Shown: one piece after another, positions 24,528 through 33,494 of the stretch
Layout of the letters: the number at the start of each line of letters is the position of its first letter
Position numbering within the stretch: the first letter of the stretch is position 1
Assembly: GCF_011038885.2 (NCBI RefSeq)
Contig: NZ_CP064952.1
Coordinates: 1,054,001 to 1,118,000 of the forward strand
Origin: Schaalia sp. ZJ405
Lineage (GTDB): Bacteria > Actinomycetota > Actinomycetes > Actinomycetales > Actinomycetaceae
Length of the DNA: 64,000 nt
Direction: 5' to 3'
Program-made: the position numbers and the translations under genes
The notes under the pieces: generated by a model
Seen by the model: only the letters and a program-made list of their open reading frames with translations
Told to the model about the DNA's origin: nothing
Database searches by the model: none

Positions 24528-25220
24528 GTGGAACTACAGGACGCAAATACGCGTGACCGTGTCCTTGACTTAATTGTCGAAAAAGGGCCGGTGACCGCGT
24601 CGACGATCGCGAAAATTCTTGGTTTGACCACCGCTGCTGTTCGTCGTCACATCACGATCCTCATTGATTCCAAAGAAATTGCCGAGCATGAGCCCGGGCA
24701 TTCAGGGAAACGAGGACGAGGACGGCCGGCACGTCACTATGTGGCGACCGAGCGAGCCCATATGCGATTGCAAGATGGATACTCCGATCTTGCGGTCAAG
24801 GCGTTGGGTTATCTTGGGCAGGTTGGAGGCGGCGAAGCGATTGAGCGTTTCGCGGCTGCGCGGTCGCGTGAGATCGAGCGCCGCTACGCGCCGATCATTC
24901 GCGATGCGGGAACGGATCCGAAGGTCAGAGCCCAAGCCCTTGCCGACGCGCTCACCCAAGACGGATATGCGGCGACTGTCAGAGAAATCGGGGACGGTGA
25001 TTTCGCTGTCCAGCTGTGTCAGGGACACTGTCCGATTCAGAACGTCGCCGATGATTTCCCGCAGCTGTGTGATGCCGAGACGCATGCCTTTGGACGGCTA
25101 CTCAACGTCCATGTCCAACGGCTGGCAACTTTGGCAGGGGGCGAACACGTGTGCACAACGCACATCCCTGTGGGAATGCCGGTGATTCGTCCCGCAGCTC
25201 GTGCTGCGCTTCGCAAGTAA
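24528..25220 (+). CDS. sufR: SufR-like Fe-S cluster-sensing transcriptional regulator
   Basis: A 230-aa regulator with an N-terminal winged helix-turn-helix (ASTIAKILGLTTAAVRRHI). The C-terminal half has conserved cysteines (CQGHCP, then LCDAETH and HVCTTH), matching SufR proteins that bind a [4Fe-4S] cluster and repress suf genes. It is directly upstream of sufB in the same direction, the usual actinobacterial position. GTG at 24528 lies 7 bases after CGGAGG and is preferred; GTG at 24525 is possible. Repression of the suf operon is inferred. Confidence 0.88.
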   Translation: MELQDANTRDRVLDLIVEKGPVTASTIAKILGLTTAAVRRHITILIDSKEIAEHEPGHSGKRGRGRPARHYVATERAHMRLQDGYSDLAVKALGYLGQVGGGEAIERFAAARSREIERRYAPIIRDAGTDPKVRAQALADALTQDGYAATVREIGDGDFAVQLCQGHCPIQNVADDFPQLCDAETHAFGRLLNVHVQRLATLAGGEHVCTTHIPVGMPVIRPAARAALRK

Positions 25221-25263
25221 TCGCGAGAGCGCATAACGTCAGTAATGAGAGGTTGACACAACT

Positions 25264-26712
25264 ATGACGCAGTCACCGCCGGTCCCGGACTCACAGGACC
25301 GTCCAATGACCGATGACGAGATCATCGACTCTATTGGGGCCTATGAGTTCGGATGGCGAGATAACGACGACTACTCCAAAGATGTTCCCTACGGCATTAA
25401 CGAGGACGTCGTTCGTTCGATCTCTGCGCACAAGAACGAACCCGAGTGGATGCTTGAACGCAGGCTCAAAGCCCTTGAAATGTTCGAGCGTAAACCGATG
25501 CCCACATGGGGACCTGACCTGTCGGATATTGACTTTGACGCTTTCAAGTACTACGTCAATCCCACGGACCGGCAGGTCAAGGACTGGCAGGACCTTCCCG
25601 AAGATATTCGCGAGACCTACGACCGGCTAGGGATTCCCGAGGCCGAGAAGAACCGCCTCGTTGCCGGAGTTGCCGCGCAGTACGAGTCTGAGGTTGTCTA
25701 CCAGCAGATTCAGGAAGACTTGGAACGCCAAGGCGTTGTCTTCATGGACACCGACACGGGCTTGCGTGAGTATCCGGAGCTTTTCAAGGAATACTTTGGA
25801 CGTTCCGTGCCTTCGGGTGATAACAAATTCGCTGCCCTCAACACTGCCGCATGGTCGGGGGGCTCGTTCGTCTACGTTCCCAAGGGCGTGCACGTCGAGA
25901 TTCCTCTTCAGGCGTACTTCCGCATCAACACCGAAGCGATGGGGCAATTCGAGCGTACGCTGATCATCGCCGATGAAGGGTCCTACGTTCACTACGTCGA
26001 GGGATGCACGGCGCCGATCTACGACACGAACTCATTGCACGCTGCGGTTGTTGAAATTTTTGTTCGTAAGGATGCGCGCGTGCGTTACACGACGATCCAG
26101 AACTGGTCGACGAATGTCCTCAACCTCGTCACCCAGCGGGCCATCGTTGAAGAGGGTGCCACGATGGAATGGATCGACGGGAACATGGGGTCGGCGATCA
26201 CGATGAAGTATCCGGCGTGCTACCTCATGGGGGACAACGCTCGTGGTGAAACACTCTCGATTGGGTTTGCGGGGCCGGGGCAGCATCAGGATACCGGCGC
26301 AAAAATGGTCCATATGGCGCCGCATACGTCCTCGTCCATTGTGTCGAAATCGGTGTCACGAGGAGGAGGGCGCACCTCTTACCGCGGCCTCGTTCAGGTG
26401 AACTCCCGAGCCCGCCACTCCAAGTCGAATGTTCTGTGTGACGCCTTGCTCGTGGATCAGGTGTCGCGGACCGACACGTACCCCTATGTTGACGTGCGCA
26501 CCGACGACGTCGAAATGGGACACGAGGCAACTGTCTCGAAGGTCTCCGCCGATCAGCTGTTCTACCTCATGAGCCGTGGAATGGCAGAAAACGAAGCAAT
26601 GGCAATGATTGTTCGCGGATTCGTTGAACCCATTGCGAAGGAACTCCCGATGGAGTACGCGCTCGAACTCAACCGTCTCATCGAACTGCAGATGGAAGGA
26701 TCCGTCGGCTGA
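25264..26712 (+). CDS. sufB: Fe-S cluster scaffold protein SufB
   Basis: SufB is the scaffold subunit of the SufBC2D complex, on which Fe-S clusters are assembled in the cytoplasm. The 482-aa protein shows the long parallel beta-helix region and the family motifs [14 protein letters not shown] (with the conserved Cys) and [13 protein letters not shown]. It ends in [19 protein letters not shown]. It follows sufR by 43 bp and sufD follows after 1 base, so they are one transcription unit. Confidence 0.96.
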   Translation: MTQSPPVPDSQDRPMTDDEIIDSIGAYEFGWRDNDDYSKDVPYGINEDVVRSISAHKNEPEWMLERRLKALEMFERKPMPTWGPDLSDIDFDAFKYYVNPTDRQVKDWQDLPEDIRETYDRLGIPEAEKNRLVAGVAAQYESEVVYQQIQEDLERQGVVFMDTDTGLREYPELFKEYFGRSVPSGDNKFAALNTAAWSGGSFVYVPKGVHVEIPLQAYFRINTEAMGQFERTLIIADEGSYVHYVEGCTAPIYDTNSLHAAVVEIFVRKDARVRYTTIQNWSTNVLNLVTQRAIVEEGATMEWIDGNMGSAITMKYPACYLMGDNARGETLSIGFAGPGQHQDTGAKMVHMAPHTSSSIVSKSVSRGGGRTSYRGLVQVNSRARHSKSNVLCDALLVDQVSRTDTYPYVDVRTDDVEMGHEATVSKVSADQLFYLMSRGMAENEAMAMIVRGFVEPIAKELPMEYALELNRLIELQMEGSVG

Positions 26713-26713
26713 T

Positions 26714-27889
26714 ATGACCACAGGACACGCAATGGCACAGGGACACTCTCACGGAGCAGTGGACAAAGGTGAGCACGCGTCGCGCGGCGACCGTCCCACG
26801 TCGTTCCGACTGGAGGATATTCCCACTCCGAGAGGACGCGAAGAGGACTGGCGTTTCACGCCGATGCGTCGTATTGAACGACTCTTCGAACCGGAGAACT
26901 ACGACGAGGCAGACGCGCCGGTGACGGTGGAAGCCCCCGATGTCGTCCTCGTTGAACAGGTCAATCGAGGGGATGAGCGTCTGGGAACGGTGCTTGCACC
27001 CGGCGACCGAACCGCCGTTGTCGCGTGGAACGGATTCGCCGAATCCACCCTCGTGACGATTCCTCGCGACTGCCAGGTGGATACCCCGATCGTCATCACG
27101 ATTGATGCGGTGGAGGGAACTCGGACGCAGCACCTCATGGTTCGCGCCGAAGAACTCTCCAAGGCCACTGTGATTATCTCGCACACGGGATCAGCCGAGG
27201 CCGCGCTCAACCAGACAATTGAAATCGATGCTGCGCAAGCCTCGGAGCTGACCGTCGTCTCCGTTCAGGAATGGGATAGGTCCGTTCTCCACGCATCGAA
27301 TCATCGGATCGCGGTTGGTCAAGACACGAAACTCACCCACATCGTTGTCACTTTCGGTGGTGACCTCGTGCGTATCAGCGCCGACACGGACTTCCGTGGC
27401 ACCGGTGCGGAGCTGACGATGCTCGGCCTGTACTTCGTTGACGAGGGACAGCATCTTGAACATCGGGTCTTTGTGGATCACTCGCAGCCGAACTGCTACT
27501 CGCGCGTGACCTACAAGGGAGCGTTGCAGGGGGCGAATGCCCATTCCGTGTGGATCGGTGACTGCCTCATTGAGAACACCGCCGATGACACGGACACCTA
27601 CGAACTCAACCGCAACCTCGTCCTCACCGAGGGCGCGAAGGCCGACTCAGTTCCCAACTTGGAAATTGAAAACGGTGAGATCAAAGGCGCGGGGCACGCC
27701 TCGGCGACAGGGCGATTTGACGACGAGCAGCTGTTCTATCTGATGAGCCGCGGGGTGCCGGAAATGGAAGCTCGTCGCCTCGTGGTGCGTGGTTTCTTCG
27801 CGGAACTTATTCACCAGATCGGAGTGCCCCAGCTACAAGATCACCTGATGGCACTGATCGAGGCAGAACTGGCCCGAGCACGTAGCTAG
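26714..27889 (+). CDS. sufD: Fe-S cluster assembly protein SufD
   Basis: SufD is the second beta-helix subunit of SufBC2D and is paralogous to SufB. It is 391 aa with the C-terminal SufB/D signature ([26 protein letters not shown]) and the N-terminal PTPRGREEDWRFTPMR, typical of actinobacterial SufD. ATG at 26714 has AAGGA 11 bases upstream; ATG at 26732 (MAQGHSH) is an alternative. Confidence 0.94.
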   Translation: MTTGHAMAQGHSHGAVDKGEHASRGDRPTSFRLEDIPTPRGREEDWRFTPMRRIERLFEPENYDEADAPVTVEAPDVVLVEQVNRGDERLGTVLAPGDRTAVVAWNGFAESTLVTIPRDCQVDTPIVITIDAVEGTRTQHLMVRAEELSKATVIISHTGSAEAALNQTIEIDAAQASELTVVSVQEWDRSVLHASNHRIAVGQDTKLTHIVVTFGGDLVRISADTDFRGTGAELTMLGLYFVDEGQHLEHRVFVDHSQPNCYSRVTYKGALQGANAHSVWIGDCLIENTADDTDTYELNRNLVLTEGAKADSVPNLEIENGEIKGAGHASATGRFDDEQLFYLMSRGVPEMEARRLVVRGFFAELIHQIGVPQLQDHLMALIEAELARARS

Positions 27890-27972
27890 TCACGCGCGGT
27901 GCTGTGGCGCCGGCCCCCATCCCAGACCTGAATGATTCGGCACTGACAAGAGCCGTCGAGGAGAACACAACA

Positions 27973-28725
27973 ATGTCGACACTGACAATCAAGGACCTCC
28001 ACGTCACCGTGGAAACAACCGAAGGCCCCAAGGAAATCCTCAAGGGCGTGAACCTGACAATTAATTCCGGTGAGATCCACGCGATCATGGGTCCCAACGG
28101 CTCGGGGAAGTCAACGATGGCTTACGCCCTGGCTGGACACCCCGACTATGAGATCACGCAGGGCGAAGCGTGGCTCGACGATCAGCTCATCACCGAGATG
28201 AGCGTTGATGAACGTGCGAAGGCGGGGCTTTTCCTCGCCATGCAGTACCCGGTGGAAGTTGCCGGTGTTTCAGTCTCGAACTTCCTACGCACAGCGAAAA
28301 CGGCGATCGACGGCGAAGCGCCGCAGATCCGTTCGTGGGTTAAAGACGTGCGTTCATCAATGGAAAACCTGAGGATGGATCCGACTTTCGCTGAGCGTGA
28401 CGTCAACGTCGGCTTCTCCGGCGGTGAGAAGAAACGCCTGGAAATCCTCCAGATGGAGCTGCTTCAACCGTCGTTCGCCGTCCTTGACGAGACCGACTCA
28501 GGGCTGGATGTTGACGCGCTGCGCATTGTTTCCGAGGGCGTTAACCGGGTTCATGGGGCCACGGGATGTGGCATCATGCTCATTACCCACTACACGCGTA
28601 TCCTGCGCTACATCAAGCCCAGCCACGTGCATGTCTTCGTTGACGGTCACGTTGCCGCGCAGGGTGGGCCTGAGCTTGCAGATCAGCTCGAAGAAGAGGG
28701 CTACGACAAGTACCTGTCGGCGTGA
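27973..28725 (+). CDS. sufC: Fe-S cluster assembly ATPase SufC
   Basis: SufC is the ABC-type ATPase that drives SufBC2D. The 250-aa protein has Walker A GPNGSGKST, Q-loop LAMQYPVEVAGV, signature NVGFSGGEKKRLEI, Walker B FAVLDETDSGLD and the H-loop LITHYTR, all in the SufC-specific form. ATG at 27973 gives the normal length; an upstream in-frame start at 27904 is less likely. Its stop overlaps the start of sufS. Confidence 0.96.
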   Translation: MSTLTIKDLHVTVETTEGPKEILKGVNLTINSGEIHAIMGPNGSGKSTMAYALAGHPDYEITQGEAWLDDQLITEMSVDERAKAGLFLAMQYPVEVAGVSVSNFLRTAKTAIDGEAPQIRSWVKDVRSSMENLRMDPTFAERDVNVGFSGGEKKRLEILQMELLQPSFAVLDETDSGLDVDALRIVSEGVNRVHGATGCGIMLITHYTRILRYIKPSHVHVFVDGHVAAQGGPELADQLEEEGYDKYLSA

Positions 28726-30020
28726 TGATCATGGGAAACGGCGCGAAGGATTTCAGCGACGAGGAATTGGCTGCTCTGCGTGCCGATTTCCCGATTCTTC
28801 AGCGGATCGGCAGAGGAGGACAGCCGATCGCGTACTTTGACGCCTCGGCAACCTCCCAAAAACCGAATGTCGTCATTGACGCCGAAGCCGACTTCTATCG
28901 ACTCCGCAACGGAGCTGTTCACCGGGGAACTCACCTCCTCGGGGATGAGTCAACGTCGGTGTACGAGGACGGGCGCGCTTCGCTGGCGGCGTTCATCAAC
29001 GGTCGATCCGACGAGGTCGTGTGGACGAAGAACGCAACGGAGGCGATCAACCTTGTTGCTCTGTCGATCGGGCACGCGAGCTGTGGACGCGGGGGAGAGG
29101 CAGCAACCTCGCTGGCGATCGGTCCGGGTGATCGAATCGTCGTCACTCAAGCCGAACATCACGCCAACCTTGTTCCGTGGCAGGAATTGTGTGCGAGAAC
29201 GGGCGCGGAGCTTACGTGGCTGAACCTTTTGCCCGATGGGACGATTGACGGGGACTGCCTCGATGTCATCACCCCGAATACGCGGCTTGTTGCCTTCACG
29301 CATGTTTCCAACGTTACGGGTGCGATTTCGCCGGTGGATCTCATTGTGTCCAAGGCCCGCAGCGTCGGTGCCCTCGTCCTCTTAGATACCTGCCAGTCCT
29401 CCGCTCACATGCCGGTGGATGTTGCCTCACTGGGCGTGGACTTCGCTGTTTTTTCCTCTCATAAGATGCTCGGTCCCACGGGAGTTGGTGCACTGTGGGG
29501 ACGCCGCGAATTGCTCAACGCAATGCCGCCGGTGCTCACCGGTGGCTCAATGATCGCCCACGTGACGATGGATCACGCGGAGTACATGCCTCCGCCTGAG
29601 CGTTTTGAGGCTGGCTCGCAGCCCATCGCGCAGATTGCTGGATGGTCAGCCGCCCTCGACTATTTGAGAACCGTCGGCATGGATCGGGTTGTGGCCCATG
29701 AGGAAGCGATCACCCGCAGGCTCCTGGAGGGAATTTCCTCAGTTGACGGTGTGCGCATCCTTGGCCCCCTCAGCCAGACCAACCGCATCGGAGTTGTCGC
29801 CTTCGCAGTCGAGGGGGTGCATCCCCACGATGTCGGTCAGGTCATGGACGGCGAGGATGTTGCGGTGCGCGTTGGGCATCACTGCGCGATTCCGCTCCAC
29901 ACGCATTTCGGTGTGCGCTCCTCAGCCCGGGCTTCGGCCTCGCTCGTATCAACCGGCGACGAAGTTGACAGGCTTGTCGAGTCCCTATCTCGTGTTCGTT
30001 CCTACTTTGGAGGGGTGTGA
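28722..30020 (+). CDS. sufS: Cysteine desulfurase SufS
   Basis: SufS takes sulfur from cysteine for Fe-S assembly. It is a PLP enzyme of up to 432 aa. The cofactor lysine is in FSSHKMLGPTGVG and the active-site cysteine in RVGHHCAIPLH. The aspartate motif VLLDTCQSSAHMPVD is also present. ATG at 28722 overlaps the sufC stop; ATG at 28731 is an equally possible start. The last base of the stop is the first base of sufU. Confidence 0.95.
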   Translation: MMIMGNGAKDFSDEELAALRADFPILQRIGRGGQPIAYFDASATSQKPNVVIDAEADFYRLRNGAVHRGTHLLGDESTSVYEDGRASLAAFINGRSDEVVWTKNATEAINLVALSIGHASCGRGGEAATSLAIGPGDRIVVTQAEHHANLVPWQELCARTGAELTWLNLLPDGTIDGDCLDVITPNTRLVAFTHVSNVTGAISPVDLIVSKARSVGALVLLDTCQSSAHMPVDVASLGVDFAVFSSHKMLGPTGVGALWGRRELLNAMPPVLTGGSMIAHVTMDHAEYMPPPERFEAGSQPIAQIAGWSAALDYLRTVGMDRVVAHEEAITRRLLEGISSVDGVRILGPLSQTNRIGVVAFAVEGVHPHDVGQVMDGEDVAVRVGHHCAIPLHTHFGVRSSARASASLVSTGDEVDRLVESLSRVRSYFGGV

Positions 30021-30487
30021 TGTCAAGTCTTGAACAGCTCTACCAGCAGGTCATCCTCGACCATTCGCGCATGCGTCACGGCAGCGGCCCAGTTGAGGGC
30101 GTTCAGTCGTCCTCGCATCAGGTTAATCCGACATGCGGTGACGAGGTGACTCTCGGTGTGTCATTGGCCGAGGATGGGCACATCGACCATCTCGTGTGGG
30201 ACGGGGATGGATGCTCGATTTCGCAGGCATCCCTGTCGATCCTCTCCGACTTGACGGAAGGGAAATCGGCCACGGAGGTTTCCCGTCTGTACGCGGCGAT
30301 GGAAACGATGATGCATTCGCGCAATCAGGGCGTTGATGATGAGGTTCTTGATCTTCTTGGTGACGGAGCGGCCCTTGAGGGAACCTCACAATTTGCCAAT
30401 CGCGTCAAATGCGCGCTACTGGGCTGGTACGCCCTACGGGATGCATTGGCAAAACTTGGAACCGATATTGCAGGAGAAGGACAATGA
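30020..30487 (+). CDS. sufU: SufU, zinc-dependent sulfurtransferase
   Basis: SufU accepts sulfur from SufS and passes it to the SufBCD scaffold. The 155-aa IscU-like fold has the three conserved cysteines: NPTCGDEVTL, GDGCSISQAS and VKCALLGW. The family also keeps the inserted segment between the second and third cysteine that distinguishes SufU from IscU. ATG at 30020 follows GGAGGGG and overlaps the sufS stop; the end overlaps the next gene as ATGA. Confidence 0.94.
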   Translation: MSSLEQLYQQVILDHSRMRHGSGPVEGVQSSSHQVNPTCGDEVTLGVSLAEDGHIDHLVWDGDGCSISQASLSILSDLTEGKSATEVSRLYAAMETMMHSRNQGVDDEVLDLLGDGAALEGTSQFANRVKCALLGWYALRDALAKLGTDIAGEGQ

Positions 30488-30927
30488 CAAACCCGATGGC
30501 TCAGTCCGAACCAGTGGAACAGCGCTTCCAGGTACCGGGCACACAGGCGGATCAGTCCGCTACCGCAGCTGAGGTCCCAGTGCAGTCAATCAACGGCACG
30601 GACATTCAGGAGTTCGGTTCGCTTGCTGCCATTGACGTGTTGGAGGCACTCAAAGACGTCATCGACCCGGAGCTGGGAATCAACATCGTTGACCTGGGCC
30701 TGGTGTACGGCATCGTCATTAACGCTGAAGACGAGGTGCGTCTCGATATGACGCTGACCTCGGCAGCCTGCCCTCTCACCGATGTCATTGAACGTCAGGC
30801 TCAGGTGATTCTTTCGTCGCTGACTCCCCATGTCCGTATCAATTGGGTGTGGATGCCGCCGTGGGGGCCAGATCGGATTACCGAGGACGGGCGCGAACAG
30901 CTTCGCGCCATTGGCTTCAACGTCTGA
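30484..30927 (+). CDS. sufT: MIP18/DUF59 family Fe-S assembly protein (SufT-like)
   Basis: A 147-aa protein with a disordered N-terminus of about 40 residues followed by a MIP18/DUF59 domain: VIDPELGINIVDLGLVYG, SAACPLTD with the conserved cysteine, and NWVWMPPWGPDRIT. In actinobacteria this is the last suf gene and helps Fe-S cluster maturation or transfer. The start overlaps the sufU stop. A hairpin terminator follows directly. Confidence 0.9.
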   Translation: MTNPMAQSEPVEQRFQVPGTQADQSATAAEVPVQSINGTDIQEFGSLAAIDVLEALKDVIDPELGINIVDLGLVYGIVINAEDEVRLDMTLTSAACPLTDVIERQAQVILSSLTPHVRINWVWMPPWGPDRITEDGREQLRAIGFNV

Positions 30928-30931
30928 GAAA

Positions 30932-30965
30932 ACGCCGCCCCGGGATTGTTTCCCGTGGGCGGCGT
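30932..30965 (+). terminator. suf operon terminator
   Basis: A hairpin 5 bases after the SufT-like stop codon: ACGCCGCCC...GGGA, loop TTGT, TTCC...GGGCGGCGT, followed by ATTTCC. The stem is long and GC-rich, consistent with intrinsic termination. Confidence 0.8.
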
Positions 30966-31026
30966 ATTTCCATCGTCATGCGGGTGGAACCAGATTACGC
31001 AGACAACATCAACTACTCTATAAAAT

Positions 31027-31800
31027 ATGAACGATCTTCAGCCCCTCGATCAGCCGGCGCTTGCTCTGCGTCATCTTGTCAAGGTTTACGGTAACCTGGT
31101 CGCCGTCGCCGACCTGTCGCTCGACATTCCTTCGGGTGCCTTTTACGGATTCGTTGGCCCCAACGGTGCCGGCAAAACGACGACGCTGACGATGGCCACG
31201 GGGCTGCTTCGGCCCGACCAGGGAACCGCGCATGTTCACGGTGTCGATGTGTGGAACGATCCGCTCAAAGCCCGAAGCATGCTCGGTGTCATGCCCGATG
31301 GTATGCGCCTCCTCGATAAGCTCACAGGTGCGGACCTGCTGACACATGTTGCCATGCTCCGCGGTATTGATCGGCAGACAGCGCGTGAACGCAGCGCTGA
31401 ACTGCTTGAGGTCCTTGACTTGACGCAGGCAGGACGCAAGCTCGTGGGTGACTACTCTGCGGGCATGATGAAGAAGGTTGCGCTGGGAACCGCACTCATT
31501 CACGGCCCCTCAGTTGTTGTTCTTGACGAGCCTTTCGAGGCGGTTGATCCGGTGTCGGCAGCAAATATCAAAACGATCCTCAAGGGTTTTGTTTTCAACG
31601 GTGGCACGGTGATTATTTCGAGTCACGTGATGGAGACCGTTCAGAGTCTGTGCACCCATGTTGCCGTGATTAACCACGGTCGTGTTGTTGCCTCGGGAAC
31701 AACGGCTGAGGTTGCTGCCGGTTCCACACTTGAGGAACGCTTCGCGCAGCTCGTCGGTGGACGTCGAACAGATGAGGGGCTCTCGTGGTTCGGCAACTGA
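31027..31800 (+). CDS. ABC transporter ATP-binding protein
   Basis: A 257-aa ABC ATPase of the drug/lipid-export type (CcmA-like). It has Walker A GPNGAGKTT, signature DYSAGMMKKVALG (a variant of LSGGQ) and Walker B VVVLDEPFEAVDP. It is followed by an overlapping membrane-permease gene, so it forms an exporter of unknown substrate. The ATG has no ribosome-binding site; a -10-like TACTCT ends 7 bases before it, so the message may be leaderless. Confidence 0.88.
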   Translation: MNDLQPLDQPALALRHLVKVYGNLVAVADLSLDIPSGAFYGFVGPNGAGKTTTLTMATGLLRPDQGTAHVHGVDVWNDPLKARSMLGVMPDGMRLLDKLTGADLLTHVAMLRGIDRQTARERSAELLEVLDLTQAGRKLVGDYSAGMMKKVALGTALIHGPSVVVLDEPFEAVDPVSAANIKTILKGFVFNGGTVIISSHVMETVQSLCTHVAVINHGRVVASGTTAEVAAGSTLEERFAQLVGGRRTDEGLSWFGN

Positions 31801-33494
31801 TGTCCCTCAAAGCACGCATCGTCTGGAACACCATACGGCGTCAGACGTGGGTGCTCGTCATGACGATTCTCGGTCTGCTCTACGGGCTGAGCATGTTAGC
31901 TGGCATCACCGTTGGCGTGGTCTTCTCCATTCTCGACGGACACGTCGAGGTCACGCAGTCAATGCTCACCCTCGTCGGCGGCATCCTCGTTCTTGGCTGG
32001 TGGATCATTCCCATGACATTCTCTGGGATGGATAATTCCTTGGATCCCCAGCGTTTTGCTCCCTATGTTGGCCCGTCAAAGCGACTGGCATTGGCTATGG
32101 CGGTGGCCACAGGTGTTGGTGTTGGCGGAATTGTCACGGCGCTCGTCATGCTTCTGCCCGTTCTTGGCTGGGCGTTGAACGGGCAGTGGCTCGCGGCAAT
32201 CGTCTCCTTCATTCTCATTCCGCTCGCGCTGCTGACGGCGTTTACGTGGGCGCGAGCTCTGACAACGTGGATGGGTATCCGTCTTCAGGCAACGTCAACG
32301 CGCCGAGACCTCTCAGCTGCCGTTTCGAGCCTGATATTCATCGTCGTTGTTGCACCCACAGGCCTGTGGCTCAACTGGCTGACGCGTCACTTTGATCCGT
32401 CGTTCGTCTCATTGACTCAGACTGTGGTCAGCTGGACCCCCTTTGGAGCAGTATTCGGAGTTTCCGCTGCCCTCGCACACGGCAATATCCTTGTCGCCCT
32501 TGCCAGGCTGGCAATCGCCGTTGTCACTGTCGTTGCCGGTATGTGGCTGTGGAGGCGTGCCCTGTCCTCGGTGATGGGCGGTGTGGCACAGCCGGTATCT
32601 GACGAGGCCAAGGAAGCCATCGCGCAGGGACGCTACCTCATTGATCCCTCAGCAGACACCGCGCCGGAGCCCAGGGGACGAGGGCGAGCGGCGTCCTCGT
32701 TAATTCCCGCGTCCCTTCCACGGGTTGAGCGGTGGCAGAGTGTGGGCCTGAGCGCACCAACGGCCTCGTTGGCCGCACGGACGGCGCGCTACTGGCTACG
32801 CGACGCCCGACTTCTTGTCAACGCAGGAACCATTGTGTTCTTCTTCGCCTTCGCACTCATGTGGAGCCATCTGATGCCCGCCGATGCGGGACCGGACATG
32901 GGCTGGTTCTTCATCTTCTTGATGACGATCCTTGTGGGAACGTCTGTCGGATCGCTTGCACAATACGACTCAACGGCACTGTGGATTCTCGTGTCATCAC
33001 CGATCACAGGTCGGCAGGAGAGACGCGGTCGATTTGTTGGCTCCCTGCCGCTGATGCTTGGGTTGCTCATCCTCGGCACGGTGGTGTTCTCAGTTTTCAA
33101 GGGTCTGTCTGTTTCAGAAAGCGCGATGCTCCTGACGCTGATGTGCGGCATATTCGTTTCGTCGTCGATCGTCACCTTCATTGTGTGTGCGCGCTGGGTG
33201 TACCCGGTGCAGCCTCCGGGGACATCACCGATGTCGGCGCGAGGCACCGGCTCCATGATGTCAACGATGGTGATCCAGTTGGGGACAATGCTTGCAGCTG
33301 GTGTTGTCTGCCTGCCCGTCATCGTCTCCTATGTCCTGGGAACCGTGGGGATCATTCCGGCGTGGGCCGTTGTCCTTATTGGGCTCGTGTGGACGGTGCT
33401 CGTTGCTCACTTTGGGCTACTGTGGGCCGGTAAAGTCTGGGATCGTCACAGCGCCGATGTGCTGACAACAATCCGTTCATGGCCAGGACATTAG
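31785..33494 (+). CDS. ABC transporter permease, multi-pass membrane protein
   Basis: A 569-aa integral membrane protein with about ten or more hydrophobic helices in two groups, separated by a hydrophilic loop near residues 275-325. It is the membrane partner of the ATPase whose end it overlaps. The GTG at 31785 has GAGGGG 5-6 bases upstream and is preferred; ATG at 31800 is the alternative. Substrate unknown. Its 3' end overlaps the convergent tgt gene by 4 bases, so there is no room for a terminator between them. Confidence 0.82.
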   Translation: MVRQLMSLKARIVWNTIRRQTWVLVMTILGLLYGLSMLAGITVGVVFSILDGHVEVTQSMLTLVGGILVLGWWIIPMTFSGMDNSLDPQRFAPYVGPSKRLALAMAVATGVGVGGIVTALVMLLPVLGWALNGQWLAAIVSFILIPLALLTAFTWARALTTWMGIRLQATSTRRDLSAAVSSLIFIVVVAPTGLWLNWLTRHFDPSFVSLTQTVVSWTPFGAVFGVSAALAHGNILVALARLAIAVVTVVAGMWLWRRALSSVMGGVAQPVSDEAKEAIAQGRYLIDPSADTAPEPRGRGRAASSLIPASLPRVERWQSVGLSAPTASLAARTARYWLRDARLLVNAGTIVFFFAFALMWSHLMPADAGPDMGWFFIFLMTILVGTSVGSLAQYDSTALWILVSSPITGRQERRGRFVGSLPLMLGLLILGTVVFSVFKGLSVSESAMLLTLMCGIFVSSSIVTFIVCARWVYPVQPPGTSPMSARGTGSMMSTMVIQLGTMLAAGVVCLPVIVSYVLGTVGIIPAWAVVLIGLVWTVLVAHFGLLWAGKVWDRHSADVLTTIRSWPGH

